The notes: generated by a model not told the origin, from the sequence alone. A stretch of DNA of 19,315 nucleotides from an uncultured Lachnospiraceae bacterium (GCA_900555005.1 USJM01000013.1:1-19315), one strand, 5' to 3'. Numbered from the stretch's first letter, positions 8,692 to 16,353 are shown. Program-made: numbers and translations.

Positions 8692-11555
8692 ATACTCTCC
8701 GTCTTGATTTCCTCAATGATGTCTGAGGCGGCTTCCTTCCTGCATCTGCCTTGAGCAATACAGAGGACAGCCACCGCTGTCGCAAGTATCATCAGGCCAA
8801 TCATACCATACGGAACCGGAATCGAGAATCTTCCAAATGCCTCCATGATCACCCTTTTGAAAACCAGACACAAAGCAGCTGAGACAGGCAGCGCCACCAG
8901 GAATGCCTCGAGGAGCAGCCCCGAAAACTCCCGCAGCGTCAGCTGGCGCATCTCCCTTCTCGTCATGCCCACTGACCGCAGTATCGCATTCTGCCTTCTC
9001 CGCACCACGAAGAGACTGCAGACAGAATTGTAGACATTCAGAAAGCAGATCAGGCAGCTGAAGAACAGAAACAGAAGCATCAGCGTGCGGATCATCTTCG
9101 CCACCATCTCCAGGAAGGAACCGCTTTCAAGACTCCCTGAATCAACCAGCTCCAGATGCTTTGCCGACTCGATCTGCGAGAGCACCGGCTCCGCCTCCTT
9201 TCCGGCATCAAAGCTGATCGCCGTTGAGAACGCCTGTTTCAGTCTCCGGTTTGCCCATTTCACAAGACTCTCCCGTACAAATAGCCGGATATACTGCCCA
9301 TCGTTGATTTTCAGCCATCCTGAGACCTGCTTCATGTCTCCGATTCCCGCGATCCGGAAGGAGACGGAATGGTCTTTTCCATCGTCTCCGGTAAGTGTGG
9401 TCTGAATCCGGTCTCCCACCTTCTTATCTGTCATACGGGAGATTTCCACATATTTGTATCCGGACGGCCTTTTCCCCCAGATCTGATAACTGTCTGTCGA
9501 CAGGTTGCCGGAACTGCACAGAATACAGGATACTTCCTTTTCAGTTTCCGCGCGGGAATCCGTCTGATTGTCCCCGTCTGTTTCCGCGTCCCCTCCGACC
9601 GCCTTCAGCATCTTGTCGAATTCCCTGTCATCGAGCGCCAGAACGGATACTGTCCCGAAAATATCTTTCTGGTAATAGTCCCGCAGGAATGCCTTCTTCG
9701 AGACCCCGTACTGCTTCAGAACCTGGTAGAGCGCATCCCAGTATTCTTGCGAATACAGGTTCTGATCAACTGTAAAAACACCCGGCGTGCACTCATCATA
9801 GCGGACAAGATTCCGGGTTCCAGCCGTCTTCTTCAGCTGGCTGTAAACCTGGTCCATATCTGCAGACTCATCCCCATCAGACACAATGGTCCACTTTCGC
9901 TTCAGCTCATCGCCGACCACTTCGTCAGATGACCGGTTCAGCTTGTAATCAACCATCTGAACCACGCCGGTTCCGGCGTAGGAGACCGTCATGATGATCG
10001 CAAAAAACACTGCAAGCGCACGGACGATGCTTCCCTGCTGCTGTTTTTCATGCCGGAAGAATCCCCTTGTCAGCAGCCTGATGCCGGATTCTCTGATACA
10101 GGACTTCTTCCCGCGCACAATCCTCCGGTTTCCCAGCGCTCCCCGAAGGTCCCGTGCTCTCCTTCCGCCTTCAGCTTCCTCTATTCCTCTGATACTTTCA
10201 ATCGGACCGACTTTCCCGATCCTTGCTGCCGGCCGGAGGGCGCTGAGCAGGACGATCCCCACGCTGCAGCAGATGACCAGGGAAACCGCCCCCGGTCTGA
10301 CATCCAGGCGCACCGGGACGTCAGACAGAATCGCCAGGGCTGCCCCCTGCTGCATCATCTCCGTGATCGGTTTCAGAATCCGGACTCCACCCCAGACAAT
10401 CAGAAGTCCGCTGAAAAATCCAAACGGCAGGGACAGCACCAGCAGAAGAAGAGCTTCATAGTAGACACTGCTCCGCTTCTGCCGTGCAGTCGCTCCGGCG
10501 GATGACAGCATGCCAAGATAGCGGCACCTCTGCTCATATGAAATATTGAATATGTTGCTGATCAGGATCATTGTCGCTGCAAATATGAAAATCACAAAGA
10601 AAATCTGCGCTGCCACAATGATCTTGTCGATCGTCGAATCCCCCGACATTCCGAAGGAGGAAAGAACCTTGTCATTGAAGGTTACTCTGTCTCCCCACTT
10701 CTCTTCCAGCTGACTGCGAAGTCCGCTCACCGCACCTGAGTTGAGTGAGCCGTCCGTCAGCTCTGCGCTGACGGTAACCTTCCCGATGCTGCCGTCGGCC
10801 GGTTCAATTGTGCTTCTTTCCGGCAGATAAGCCAGCGCTGTGTAGGCAGCCTGCCCTGCAGTCTCATAATAAGGGGCCTCCACAAATCCGACCACCTTGA
10901 GCGTTGTTTCGTATCCGGTTGGTACATGGATCTCCTGGCACTCTTTATAAAATGAATCCCCTTTCGGAAAGTACCCGAAGGAATCTCCGACCTTCACGGT
11001 CTGTCCTGCCTTGATCTGCAGCCCCAGAAATGGAAATATCAGGTTATTGCCGCTGAAATTGTGAATGAATCTTCTGAATGTCCGCACCTTGATGGTGTCT
11101 CCCAGCGCGATGGTTCCGCCATCATCCAACGCTGTCCTGGAGAGCACAGCCTCCCCTTCCTTCTGCGGGAGCCTGCCCTCTGTCACATGGATATTCGCCA
11201 TGCTGAACATGGAAGAATTGTACAGCCGGATATTCAGAAACGGACGCTCCGGGTTGCCGCTCTGCAAAAAAACTGTATCTCCCTCATTACCGGAGATGCC
11301 TGTCCGCCTGACAAATGGGTAGGAAGTGATCTTTCCGTATTCCCCCTTGCGCACATTACTGAACGCGATGTGCCACTTTCCGCTGCCTGCGGCTGTAACA
11401 TCTGCCATGTACCGGATCGCTGTATCCCGCCCGATGAACACACAGACAAGCAGCGCAATGCATAAGGACAGACTCAGGATATAGAGCACATTCCTTTTCC
11501 GGTTCTTCTGCATGTAACGCCTGGTAACAAGAAAAACCGCATTATTTCTGCTCAT
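8688..11555 (-). CDS. Large FtsX/MacB-type ABC transporter permease (about 955 aa)
   Basis: A membrane protein with about eight helices in two FtsX-like sets. Helix 1 is at about 24-43, a long extracytoplasmic domain follows (about 45-310), and helices lie near 312-337, 368-392, 422-441 and 511-533. A second large extracytoplasmic domain spans about 535-800, and three helices lie near the C-terminus. The FtsX motifs around RCRYLGMLSSAGATARQ and QNAILRSVGMTRREMRQL mark both coupling regions. It partners the ATPase encoded just upstream, and such pairs move or detach peptides, antibiotics or lipoproteins at the membrane rather than pump across it. At about 955 aa it is much longer than the BceB type (about 650 aa), because both halves carry an external domain. 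The ATG at 11555 is preferred; a GTG one codon earlier is possible. It overlaps the ATPase end by 14 bases. Confidence 0.9.
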   Translation of the reverse strand: MSRNNAVFLVTRRYMQKNRKRNVLYILSLSLCIALLVCVFIGRDTAIRYMADVTAAGSGKWHIAFSNVRKGEYGKITSYPFVRRTGISGNEGDTVFLQSGNPERPFLNIRLYNSSMFSMANIHVTEGRLPQKEGEAVLSRTALDDGGTIALGDTIKVRTFRRFIHNFSGNNLIFPFLGLQIKAGQTVKVGDSFGYFPKGDSFYKECQEIHVPTGYETTLKVVGFVEAPYYETAGQAAYTALAYLPERSTIEPADGSIGKVTVSAELTDGSLNSGAVSGLRSQLEEKWGDRVTFNDKVLSSFGMSGDSTIDKIIVAAQIFFVIFIFAATMILISNIFNISYEQRCRYLGMLSSAGATARQKRSSVYYEALLLLVLSLPFGFFSGLLIVWGGVRILKPITEMMQQGAALAILSDVPVRLDVRPGAVSLVICCSVGIVLLSALRPAARIGKVGPIESIRGIEEAEGGRRARDLRGALGNRRIVRGKKSCIRESGIRLLTRGFFRHEKQQQGSIVRALAVFFAIIMTVSYAGTGVVQMVDYKLNRSSDEVVGDELKRKWTIVSDGDESADMDQVYSQLKKTAGTRNLVRYDECTPGVFTVDQNLYSQEYWDALYQVLKQYGVSKKAFLRDYYQKDIFGTVSVLALDDREFDKMLKAVGGDAETDGDNQTDSRAETEKEVSCILCSSGNLSTDSYQIWGKRPSGYKYVEISRMTDKKVGDRIQTTLTGDDGKDHSVSFRIAGIGDMKQVSGWLKINDGQYIRLFVRESLVKWANRRLKQAFSTAISFDAGKEAEPVLSQIESAKHLELVDSGSLESGSFLEMVAKMIRTLMLLFLFFSCLICFLNVYNSVCSLFVVRRRQNAILRSVGMTRREMRQLTLREFSGLLLEAFLVALPVSAALCLVFKRVIMEAFGRFSIPVPYGMIGLMILATAVAVLCIAQGRCRKEAASDIIEEIKTESI

Positions 11556-12357
11556 CACTGCCTGCGCCTCCCTCCTGCTTCAGAAGCTCCGTACCCGAAG
11601 ACCGTTCCGAAGTCTCATCCGCCGCGCGTACATCAGAAATCCTGCTGTCAGAGTCCGCAGATGGCTGGACATATGGACGGCGGATCCTCTCATCCCTGAG
11701 AATCTGCCCATCCTCCATATAGAGCATCCGGTCTGCCTGGATCGCAATCTGCTCATCATGTGTGATCAGAATGACCGTCTGATCAAACCGCTGGTTGGAC
11801 TCCTTCAGCAGGGATACAATCTCCTCACTGTTTTTCCGATCCAGGTTCCCGGTCGGCTCATCACACAAAAGAAGAGACGGGTGCACGAAAAGCGCCCGCG
11901 CGATGGCCACGCGCTGCTTCTGTCCGCCGGACAGCTGAGATGGGAGGTGGGTCCGTCTGTCCTCCAGGTGGAGGTAGGAAAGGATTTCGTCCAGTCGCTC
12001 CGCATCGACTTTTCTTCCATCAAGAAGATATGGCAGAACAATGTTCTCCTCCGCCGTCAGAACCGGAATCAGATTGTAAAACTGATAGACCAGCCCGATA
12101 TGCCGCCTTCGGAAAATCGCCAGCCTGTCTTCATCCAGGGTATACAAATCGGTTCCCCCGACCTCAACCGTTCCCCCGCTCGGGTGATCCACCCCACCAA
12201 GGAGATGCAGAAGCGTAGACTTCCCGGACCCGGAAGGGCCTACAATCGCCACAAACTCGCCCTTCTGAACCGAGAAACTGACATGGTCCAGGGCGACAGT
12301 TTTCCCGTCTCCTCTTCCGTACACACGCGTCAGATTGCTGCACTTCAATATATCCAT
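11542..12357 (-). CDS. ABC transporter ATPase (MacB/LolD/BceA type)
   Basis: A 271-aa ATPase, first gene of the four-gene cluster. Walker [10 protein letters not shown] is at 40-48, Q-loop Gln at 92 (VYQFYNLIP), signature LSGGQKQR at 142-149, Walker [13 protein letters not shown] with catalytic E167, and H-loop His200 (LITHDE). The [15 protein letters not shown] stretch is typical of ATPases that pair with FtsX-type permeases. A hydrophilic tail of about 40 residues follows the domain. The ATG at 12357 is chosen because homology starts at [14 protein letters not shown] and GAGG stands about 9 bases upstream. The ORF is open to 12501, but the extra residues are low-complexity leader. Intact. 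Confidence 0.92.
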   Translation of the reverse strand: MDILKCSNLTRVYGRGDGKTVALDHVSFSVQKGEFVAIVGPSGSGKSTLLHLLGGVDHPSGGTVEVGGTDLYTLDEDRLAIFRRRHIGLVYQFYNLIPVLTAEENIVLPYLLDGRKVDAERLDEILSYLHLEDRRTHLPSQLSGGQKQRVAIARALFVHPSLLLCDEPTGNLDRKNSEEIVSLLKESNQRFDQTVILITHDEQIAIQADRMLYMEDGQILRDERIRRPYVQPSADSDSRISDVRAADETSERSSGTELLKQEGGAGSDEQK

Positions 12358-12428
12358 ATCCCTCATCCTCTCAAGACACACTCCCGGGCTCAGTCTGCCT
12401 TCCTTCTGTCCTCTTTCTTTACAGCTAC

Positions 12429-12457
12429 AGTCTAGCAGGGAGAAATGACATAAAAAT
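12429..12457 (-). promoter_or_regulatory. Candidate promoter of the ABC/permease/two-component cluster
   Basis: On the minus strand TAGACT (12434-12429) could serve as -10. At about 17 bases spacing there is only ATTTTT as -35, so transcription would need an activator. The palindrome at 12467-12484 lies immediately upstream of that poor -35, where an activating response regulator would bind. The leader to the ATG at 12357 would be about 65 bases. Confidence 0.35.
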
Positions 12458-12459
12458 GA

Positions 12460-12491
12460 CTGGACAGGTGACAAATTTGTCACCCGCCCAG
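12460..12491. promoter_or_regulatory. Perfect 18-bp palindrome, candidate response-regulator operator and/or terminator
   Basis: GGTGACAAATTTGTCACC (12467-12484) is a perfect palindrome, flanked by CTGG (12460-12463) and CCAG (12488-12491), which extend the pairing. Its core TGACA-AATT-TGTCA fits the shape TNACA-N4-TGTNA that I recall for BceR-type regulators. It lies about 110 bases before the ATPase ATG and downstream of the 74-aa gene. On the minus strand the hairpin is followed within two bases by CATTTTT, so it could instead, or also, terminate transcription of the small gene. Confidence 0.6.
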
Positions 12492-12526
12492 TCTGTGACA
12501 CCCTGGCGTCAGGCCTTCCTGTTGGT

Positions 12527-12751
12527 TTATTTCACGAAAAGCCGAAGCGACTCCACATCCTCGGGTGTCAGCCTCATACTTGCAGTATAGCTCTTCCCCT
12601 CAGGTGTCGTTGCAGTGATCTCAAAGATCGTTCCAGGCTGAATCGCATGCTCATTCAACGTCTTCCCGAAACTGACGATCTTCGGATGCTGCTCTCTGAA
12701 AATATGAAGCCTCTCTTTTGCCTTTAAAAGGCTTTTGGGATTCAGTGCCAT
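12527..12751 (-). CDS. Small conserved-looking 74-aa protein of unknown function
   Basis: The start is well supported: AGGAGG stands 8 bases before the ATG. The product is soluble and charged, without cysteines or membrane segments. It opens MALNPKSLLKAKERLHIFRE, then a predicted beta-rich half with GTIFEITATTPEGKSYTAS, and ends LTPEDVESLRLFVK. I recall similar short proteins in Lachnospiraceae but know no function for them. It begins 26 bases after the acetyltransferase stop, so the two are probably one transcript. The palindrome 36 bases beyond its stop may terminate it. Confidence 0.75.
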   Translation of the reverse strand: MALNPKSLLKAKERLHIFREQHPKIVSFGKTLNEHAIQPGTIFEITATTPEGKSYTASMRLTPEDVESLRLFVK

Positions 12752-12777
12752 CTTTTTATCCTCCTCAATGATTGAAC

Positions 12778-13332
12778 TTAAATATTGTCAAGCTCCAGAA
12801 GCATATACACAAGCTCCTGATAGCCCGAAAACCGCGAATTGAATCCTCTGGGATTCCGTCCGAATTCCTGAAATCCCACACTTCGATACAAGGAGACCGC
12901 TCTTTCATTCTCTGCCACTACATTCAGTTCCATCTGCTGATAGCCGGTCTTCCGGGCACATTGAATACAGGCCTTCGTAAGGATTCTCCCCAGGCCAAGT
13001 CCCCAGTATTCCTTCAAAACACTGATGCCAAAATCAGCCCGATGCCTGACCTTGTACTTTCTCCCGACAGCCCCAATTCCTGCGATCCCCACAATCTTCC
13101 CATCAATGATGGCTGCAAGCTCGATCTCGTCCGGACTGTTCATCTTTTCTTCCAGATAGCCTGCCTCCTGCTCCGCGTTAAAACTTTTTTCATCCGGATA
13201 GCTCAGCAGATAATCGGTCTGTTCATGGGCAAGCGTAAACACATCTAAAACAGCACTCCCGTCCGCCCCCGTGCAATTTCGGATGAGGGCTTCTTTTCCA
13301 TTTTTCAATATGACCTTTTGTTCATACTTCAT
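12778..13332 (-). CDS. GNAT-family N-acetyltransferase
   Basis: A 184-aa protein of the GNAT fold, which transfers an acetyl group from acetyl-CoA to an amine. Beta strands around IELAAIIDGKIVGIAGI (about 70-86) lead to the acetyl-CoA pyrophosphate-binding loop YWGLGLG (109-115). The later motif VVAENERAVSLYRSVGF (138-154) is typical of ribosomal-protein and small-molecule acetyltransferases. The substrate cannot be told. The ATG at 13332 is chosen because GGAGGG precedes it by 4 bases; the ORF is open to 13398 but those residues do not match the family. The 204 bases upstream (13333-13536) hold no gene or clear promoter that I can support. Confidence 0.88.
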   Translation of the reverse strand: MKYEQKVILKNGKEALIRNCTGADGSAVLDVFTLAHEQTDYLLSYPDEKSFNAEQEAGYLEEKMNSPDEIELAAIIDGKIVGIAGIGAVGRKYKVRHRADFGISVLKEYWGLGLGRILTKACIQCARKTGYQQMELNVVAENERAVSLYRSVGFQEFGRNPRGFNSRFSGYQELVYMLLELDNI

Positions 13333-13536
13333 GTCACCCTCCTCGCCAGGCTCAGACCAAGGGCTGAATATCATTCTCAATCCGGCTGAATATGACATTC
13401 TTGAAATCCTTTGAGTTGTCCCCTTTCATTCGTGGTCAGGGTACTTCTCACCAAGTGCTTACCCTCTTATAACTCTTTTTGTAAACGGATGTGAACCCTT
13501 CATTCATTTCTCTAATTGCAGATTGTAAAGATAACA

Positions 13537-14112
13537 TCAGTATTCCTGCTGAAAAGAATGCGCATAAAAAGGACACCTGTCTTTGATACATTGTTCGTTC
13601 AATTCTGTGAATTCGCATTTCATTTGCTCATATTGCAATGTTACATCATAATGAGCATTCACATAATCAACACCATTTTTAAATGCTATCATGGCATCTC
13701 TCTTACAACATCTTGGTCCGTTTATGATCCCCAGTTCACCGATTGCTTTTGATGTAAACTGCATATGACTCCCCCATGACCCGTCTGTCGAAAGCGGACC
13801 GGTTCCATCGATGATTGCAAGTGCGGCACCTATAGATGTAATTGCCCCGCAGATTCCCCATAAACCACACATTGCTCCAGGCATTCTAAGTCCCTCTGCC
13901 ATTAACTTGTCCAGCGCCTGATCTATATCAATTTCTCCACCTGCATTTTTATATGCCATAAGCAAACTTGCACCATCTAATATATGGTGTTCAGGCCCAT
14001 TAATACTGACATATTCCTTCTTTGCAATATTCTCAAATATGAGAACCGGATTCGTCCCTTGTTCTTTCTTTATATCAGCTACAATCAGCTCTGCCTTTTC
14101 TTTTATTGACAT
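13537..14112 (-). CDS. Cysteine-rich DUF5714-like protein
   Basis: A 191-aa protein resembling the DUF5714 family, which has no established function to my knowledge. After a helical N-terminus come NGPEHHILDGASLLMAYK and GLRMPGAMCGLWGICGA, then a glycine-rich stretch, GPRCCKRDA, and a C-terminal KCEF/EQCIKDRCPF. The seven cysteines fall as C-x5-C, CC, C-x8-C-x4-C, suggesting a bound metal or iron-sulfur cluster, which is inference. The ATG at 14112 is chosen because GAAAGGAAA lies about 7 bases upstream. The frame is open further to about 14330, but that stretch reads as a separate remnant. I recall DUF5714 genes beside or fused to class I methyltransferases, and one lies upstream here, truncated. 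Confidence 0.75.
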   Translation of the reverse strand: MSIKEKAELIVADIKKEQGTNPVLIFENIAKKEYVSINGPEHHILDGASLLMAYKNAGGEIDIDQALDKLMAEGLRMPGAMCGLWGICGAITSIGAALAIIDGTGPLSTDGSWGSHMQFTSKAIGELGIINGPRCCKRDAMIAFKNGVDYVNAHYDVTLQYEQMKCEFTELNEQCIKDRCPFYAHSFQQEY

Positions 14113-14330
14113 AGAAGATTTCCTTTCGAATTCATCAACGCTTGCGAAAAGAGACTCCAGCCTCTCCTCTATAACCTGGAATGCTTCCTGTATCTTCTGA
14201 ATCGTCACCCCCGGAAGCAAGCCGCCGGGCAACGTGATTTCTTGTCCCTCGGATATTGTCAGTATAGCAATGGAATTGACATTGGCAAATCCTGTATCAT
14301 CAGACTGATATTCGCCATCTCTTTCGATAA
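14113..14330 (-). pseudogene. Unrecognised coding remnant between the methyltransferase stub and the DUF5714 gene
   Basis: The frame that continues into the DUF5714 gene is open from a TGA near 14330. It reads protein-like sequence such as ISEGQEITLPGGLLPGVT and a predicted helix FQVIEERLESLFASVDEF. There is no ATG with a ribosome site, only a TTG at 14232. A second frame over 14275-14395 also reads protein-like (SQRNCGIIFSSDLSKE) to a TGA near 14274. I cannot assign either to a family. The likeliest reading is the C-terminal end of one or two deleted genes left between two breakpoints. Confidence 0.4.
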
Positions 14331-14355
14331 ATCAGATGAGAAGATAATCCCGCAG

Positions 14356-14565
14356 TTACGCTGAGATACATAATTTTGATGTGAGTGTTCCGGTTCCAAA
14401 TCCGATATCAAGTACGACGGCATTTTTCTTCTTCATGATGACCTGAAAGATTCTTCCGAGCACATCCTTGTAACCGGCAAATGGATATGTGTTCTTGTCA
14501 TCAGAAATACCAACTGTGCTGTCATATCCATCAGCCCACAGGTCAAAACCTTTGTTGTCGAGCAT
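14356..14565 (-). pseudogene. Class I SAM-dependent methyltransferase, truncated after motif I
   Basis: The start is intact: ATG at 14565 with GAGGAG six bases before it. It reads MLDNKGFDLWADGYD, then NTYPFAGYKDVLGRIF and the SAM-binding motif I VVLDIGFGTGTLTSKL (about residues 50-65). After SKL the family would continue for about 140 or more residues, but here the reading goes CISA and stops (TAA 14358-14356). Motifs II-IV are not found downstream in any frame that I could see, so this is a deletion rather than a point frameshift. The product would lack most of the fold and should be inactive. It lies 52 bases after the phosphatase-GAF gene. Confidence 0.8.
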
Positions 14566-14617
14566 CCTTATCTCCTCAAATTATGGGTTATGATTCTCCT
14601 GTCCGGATGAACTCAAT

Positions 14618-15640
14618 TCATTTCTCTGCCAATCCCTCACCCAATATCTCAGCAAATTGCTCCAGCCCTTCCCGATCTGAAGCGCTGAACCGTCTGAAGA
14701 AGGGGCTGTCAATATCCAGAACACCATATAGACTGCCCTTTTTACAGATAGGCAGCACAATCTCAGACCGCGAATCGCTGTCGCAGGCAATGTGACCGAC
14801 AAATTCATGCACATTCTCCACAAGGACCGTCTCTTCCTCTGCCGCTGCTGTTCCGCACACACCTTTTCCAAAAGGGATCCGGACACAGGCCGGCTTGCCC
14901 TGAAATGGCCCGAGCAGCAACTCATTTCCCTGTGAAATATAGGCCCCTGCCCAGTTAATTCCTTGCAAAGTCTGATAAATCAGAGCAGAAGCATTGGAGA
15001 GAATTGTGGTATCCGAATCGACACCCTTCATCAGGCTCTTCAGCTGCCGGCAAAGAAGATCATAATCGGTTTGATAATCCGGGAATGAATCTTCGAACTT
15101 GTACTCCCTGACTTCTGCATTCTTTATACCGAATGCTGCGAACTCCTCATTCCTCATATCACGGAAATAGGATTCGATCATACGGGATATGCCATTATGA
15201 GCGACTAAGAGATACGTCTTCTCCGGTTCCCTTTCTATATCATCGATCAGGTTATAAATCCTTTGTGCTGTCTTCATCATGGATTCTCCTCCGCCATAAC
15301 TGTCAGCGAAGTTCTCCTTGGCCCTGGCAAATTCCAAGCCGTCCCTTGCGGTTCCTTCCCATCTGCCAAAATTCTGCTCCACCAGGCGCGGCTCAATTCG
15401 CACCGGGACTCCGATTACATGCGAGATTTCCATCGCTGTGTCAAAGGCACGAGACAAAGGAGAGGTCATAATCTCATCAATATGGATCTCGCCATGATCA
15501 ATCTTCTTTCTCAGCATCTGCCCGGTCTTTCTTGCCTGTTCACGACCAAGCTCCGTCAATGGACTGTCCGTTACGCCACAGATTTTATTTTCAACATTCC
15601 ATACCGTCTGTCCGTGACGGACAAAATAAAAATGCCCCAT
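14618..15640 (-). CDS. Fusion of a histidine phosphatase and a free methionine-R-sulfoxide reductase
   Basis: One uninterrupted 340-aa frame contains two enzymes. Residues 1-185 are a histidine phosphatase (phosphoglycerate-mutase superfamily): FVRHGQTVWN with catalytic H9, SPLSRAFDTA, EQNFGRWEG with the likely acid Glu, and VAHNG with H148. Residues about 190-340 are a GAF-type free-Met-R-sulfoxide reductase: NASALIYQTLQGINWAG, LLGPFQGKPACVRIPFGKG, VHEFVGHIACDSDSRSE and GVLDIDSP. Its cysteines C252, C262 and C286 are spaced 10 and 24 apart, exactly as the C84/C94/C118 set that I recall for the E. coli enzyme, so the reductase should be active. The junction (about 180-192) is short and hydrophilic. 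The ATG at 15640 is fixed by the RHG motif; its ribosome site is weak. A promoter lies at 15777-15805. Confidence 0.9.
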   Translation of the reverse strand: MGHFYFVRHGQTVWNVENKICGVTDSPLTELGREQARKTGQMLRKKIDHGEIHIDEIMTSPLSRAFDTAMEISHVIGVPVRIEPRLVEQNFGRWEGTARDGLEFARAKENFADSYGGGESMMKTAQRIYNLIDDIEREPEKTYLLVAHNGISRMIESYFRDMRNEEFAAFGIKNAEVREYKFEDSFPDYQTDYDLLCRQLKSLMKGVDSDTTILSNASALIYQTLQGINWAGAYISQGNELLLGPFQGKPACVRIPFGKGVCGTAAAEEETVLVENVHEFVGHIACDSDSRSEIVLPICKKGSLYGVLDIDSPFFRRFSASDREGLEQFAEILGEGLAEK

Positions 15641-15776
15641 GTCAGCTTCGTTTCCCTTCTTCGCCTGTGATTTCGGTCATACCATTATCTCAAAAACGCT
15701 TTGATGGATATAGTTCCGTAAGAACATATCCACCGGATTTCCCGTTCGTCTCGAATTTTATTATACTTTTGAAAGC

Positions 15777-15805
15777 ATTATGCCATTAGCTTTTAAAATC
15801 AACAA
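15777..15805 (-). promoter_or_regulatory. Promoter of the phosphatase-reductase fusion gene
   Basis: On the minus strand TTGTTG (15805-15800) and CATAAT (15782-15777) are separated by exactly 17 bases in an AT-rich stretch. A leader of about 130 bases would follow before the ATG at 15640. A second TATAAT at 15765-15760 has a poorer -35. The rest of 15641-15834 shows no gene. Confidence 0.5.
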
Positions 15806-15834
15806 CAATTATTAATTTTTAATTTTGAAAGTCA

Positions 15835-15932
15835 CATAAAAAAGCGGAACACCACGCTAATGGTATTCCGGTGAGTATTCCGTGTTTGGGATACGAACGT
15901 TTCGTTGAATGATACCGGCATTCCGCTTTATG
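15835..15932. repeat. Imperfect palindrome of about 98 bases with nested stems
   Basis: AAAGCGGAA (15841-15849) is inverted at 15921-15929, and the arms extend to CATAAA/TTTATG if three extra A are allowed on the left. Inside, CCGGT/ACCGG (15868-15872/15914-15918), ATTC/GAAT and a central ACGAA-CGT-TTCGT continue the pairing. GTATTCCG is also directly repeated at about 15864-15871 and 15876-15883. The terminator at 15838-15868 is part of it. It could be a miniature inverted-repeat element or a composite terminator. Confidence 0.45.
15838..15868 (-). terminator. Intrinsic terminator after the HsdR remnant
   Basis: Read on the minus strand, GGAATACC pairs with GGTGTTCC (one U-G pair) around an 8-base loop (15868-15845). 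It is followed by GC and six T residues (15843-15838). It sits about 60 bases after the HsdR-fragment stop and just before the promoter of the next minus-strand gene. Confidence 0.7.
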
Positions 15933-16353
15933 ATTCAAACACGTCGACGTAACGCTGATGAGCAAGGCTTGACACCTTTTTCAGCACATACATCGCGCAG
16001 AGCTTCGGCTGGTCAAATCCGGTCTGGTACTTGTTTGCCACAAGCAGAACGTTGTAATCGTCCTTGTCGAATTCCTTTGTAAGCCGATCCTCCGGGAAAC
16101 CGTTCATTCCAGCCTCGGAATATTCAGTCTCATCGTCCGGGAGCTTCACCTTACCGGAGAATGCTACAAGCGCATGAATGTCTGTATAGCCCTTCTTGTT
16201 GATGTATCTTTCCAAAGCCTGACGATATTTCACAGAAGACTGGCGGGAAGCTGTCACAACCATTGCCTTGGCCATGCCACCGAGCTTCGTCATCACGCTT
16301 GTGCGGAAATGCTCCACGATCACCTCAATACGCTGAGAGATATTCGTATCATG
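15928..16353 (-). pseudogene. hsdR: Internal fragment of a type I restriction enzyme R subunit (HsdR helicase)
   Basis: HsdR subunits cut and translocate DNA and are usually about 900-1000 aa. Only about 140 codons remain. They include ISQRIEVIVEHFR, the second RecA-domain stretch KAMVVTASRQSSVKYRQA, ALVAFSGKV, NGFPEDRLTKEF and VLLVANKYQTGFDQPKL (motif V region). Similarity ends at MYVLKK, just before the expected motif VI (QTLSRLNR). Fifteen unrelated residues then lead to a TAA (15930-15928). The N-terminal nuclease and first helicase half are absent, and the frame has no start of its own. At its upstream edge it runs directly into the ArsR gene at about 16353. No HsdM or HsdS is in the window. 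Non-functional remnant. Confidence 0.8.

Noticed and set aside
9369..9932. Plus-strand open frame of 187 aa inside the permease gene
   Set aside because: Antisense shadow of a continuous FtsX permease frame, arginine/cysteine-rich and without a plausible start.
11758..12435. Plus-strand open frame of 225 aa over the ATPase
   Set aside because: Antisense to an ABC ATPase with all motifs present; no domain evidence of its own.
12358..12501. Extended ATPase start at 12501
   Set aside because: The extra residues overlap the palindrome and promoter region and do not match any ABC ATPase.
13333..13536. Short minus-strand reading frames (about 19 and 25 codons) upstream of the acetyltransferase
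   Set aside because: Too short, without ribosome sites or recognisable similarity.
15841..15932. Integron attC site at the long palindrome
   Set aside because: No core sites of the GTTRRRY/RYYYAAC type at the ends and no integrase or cassettes nearby.
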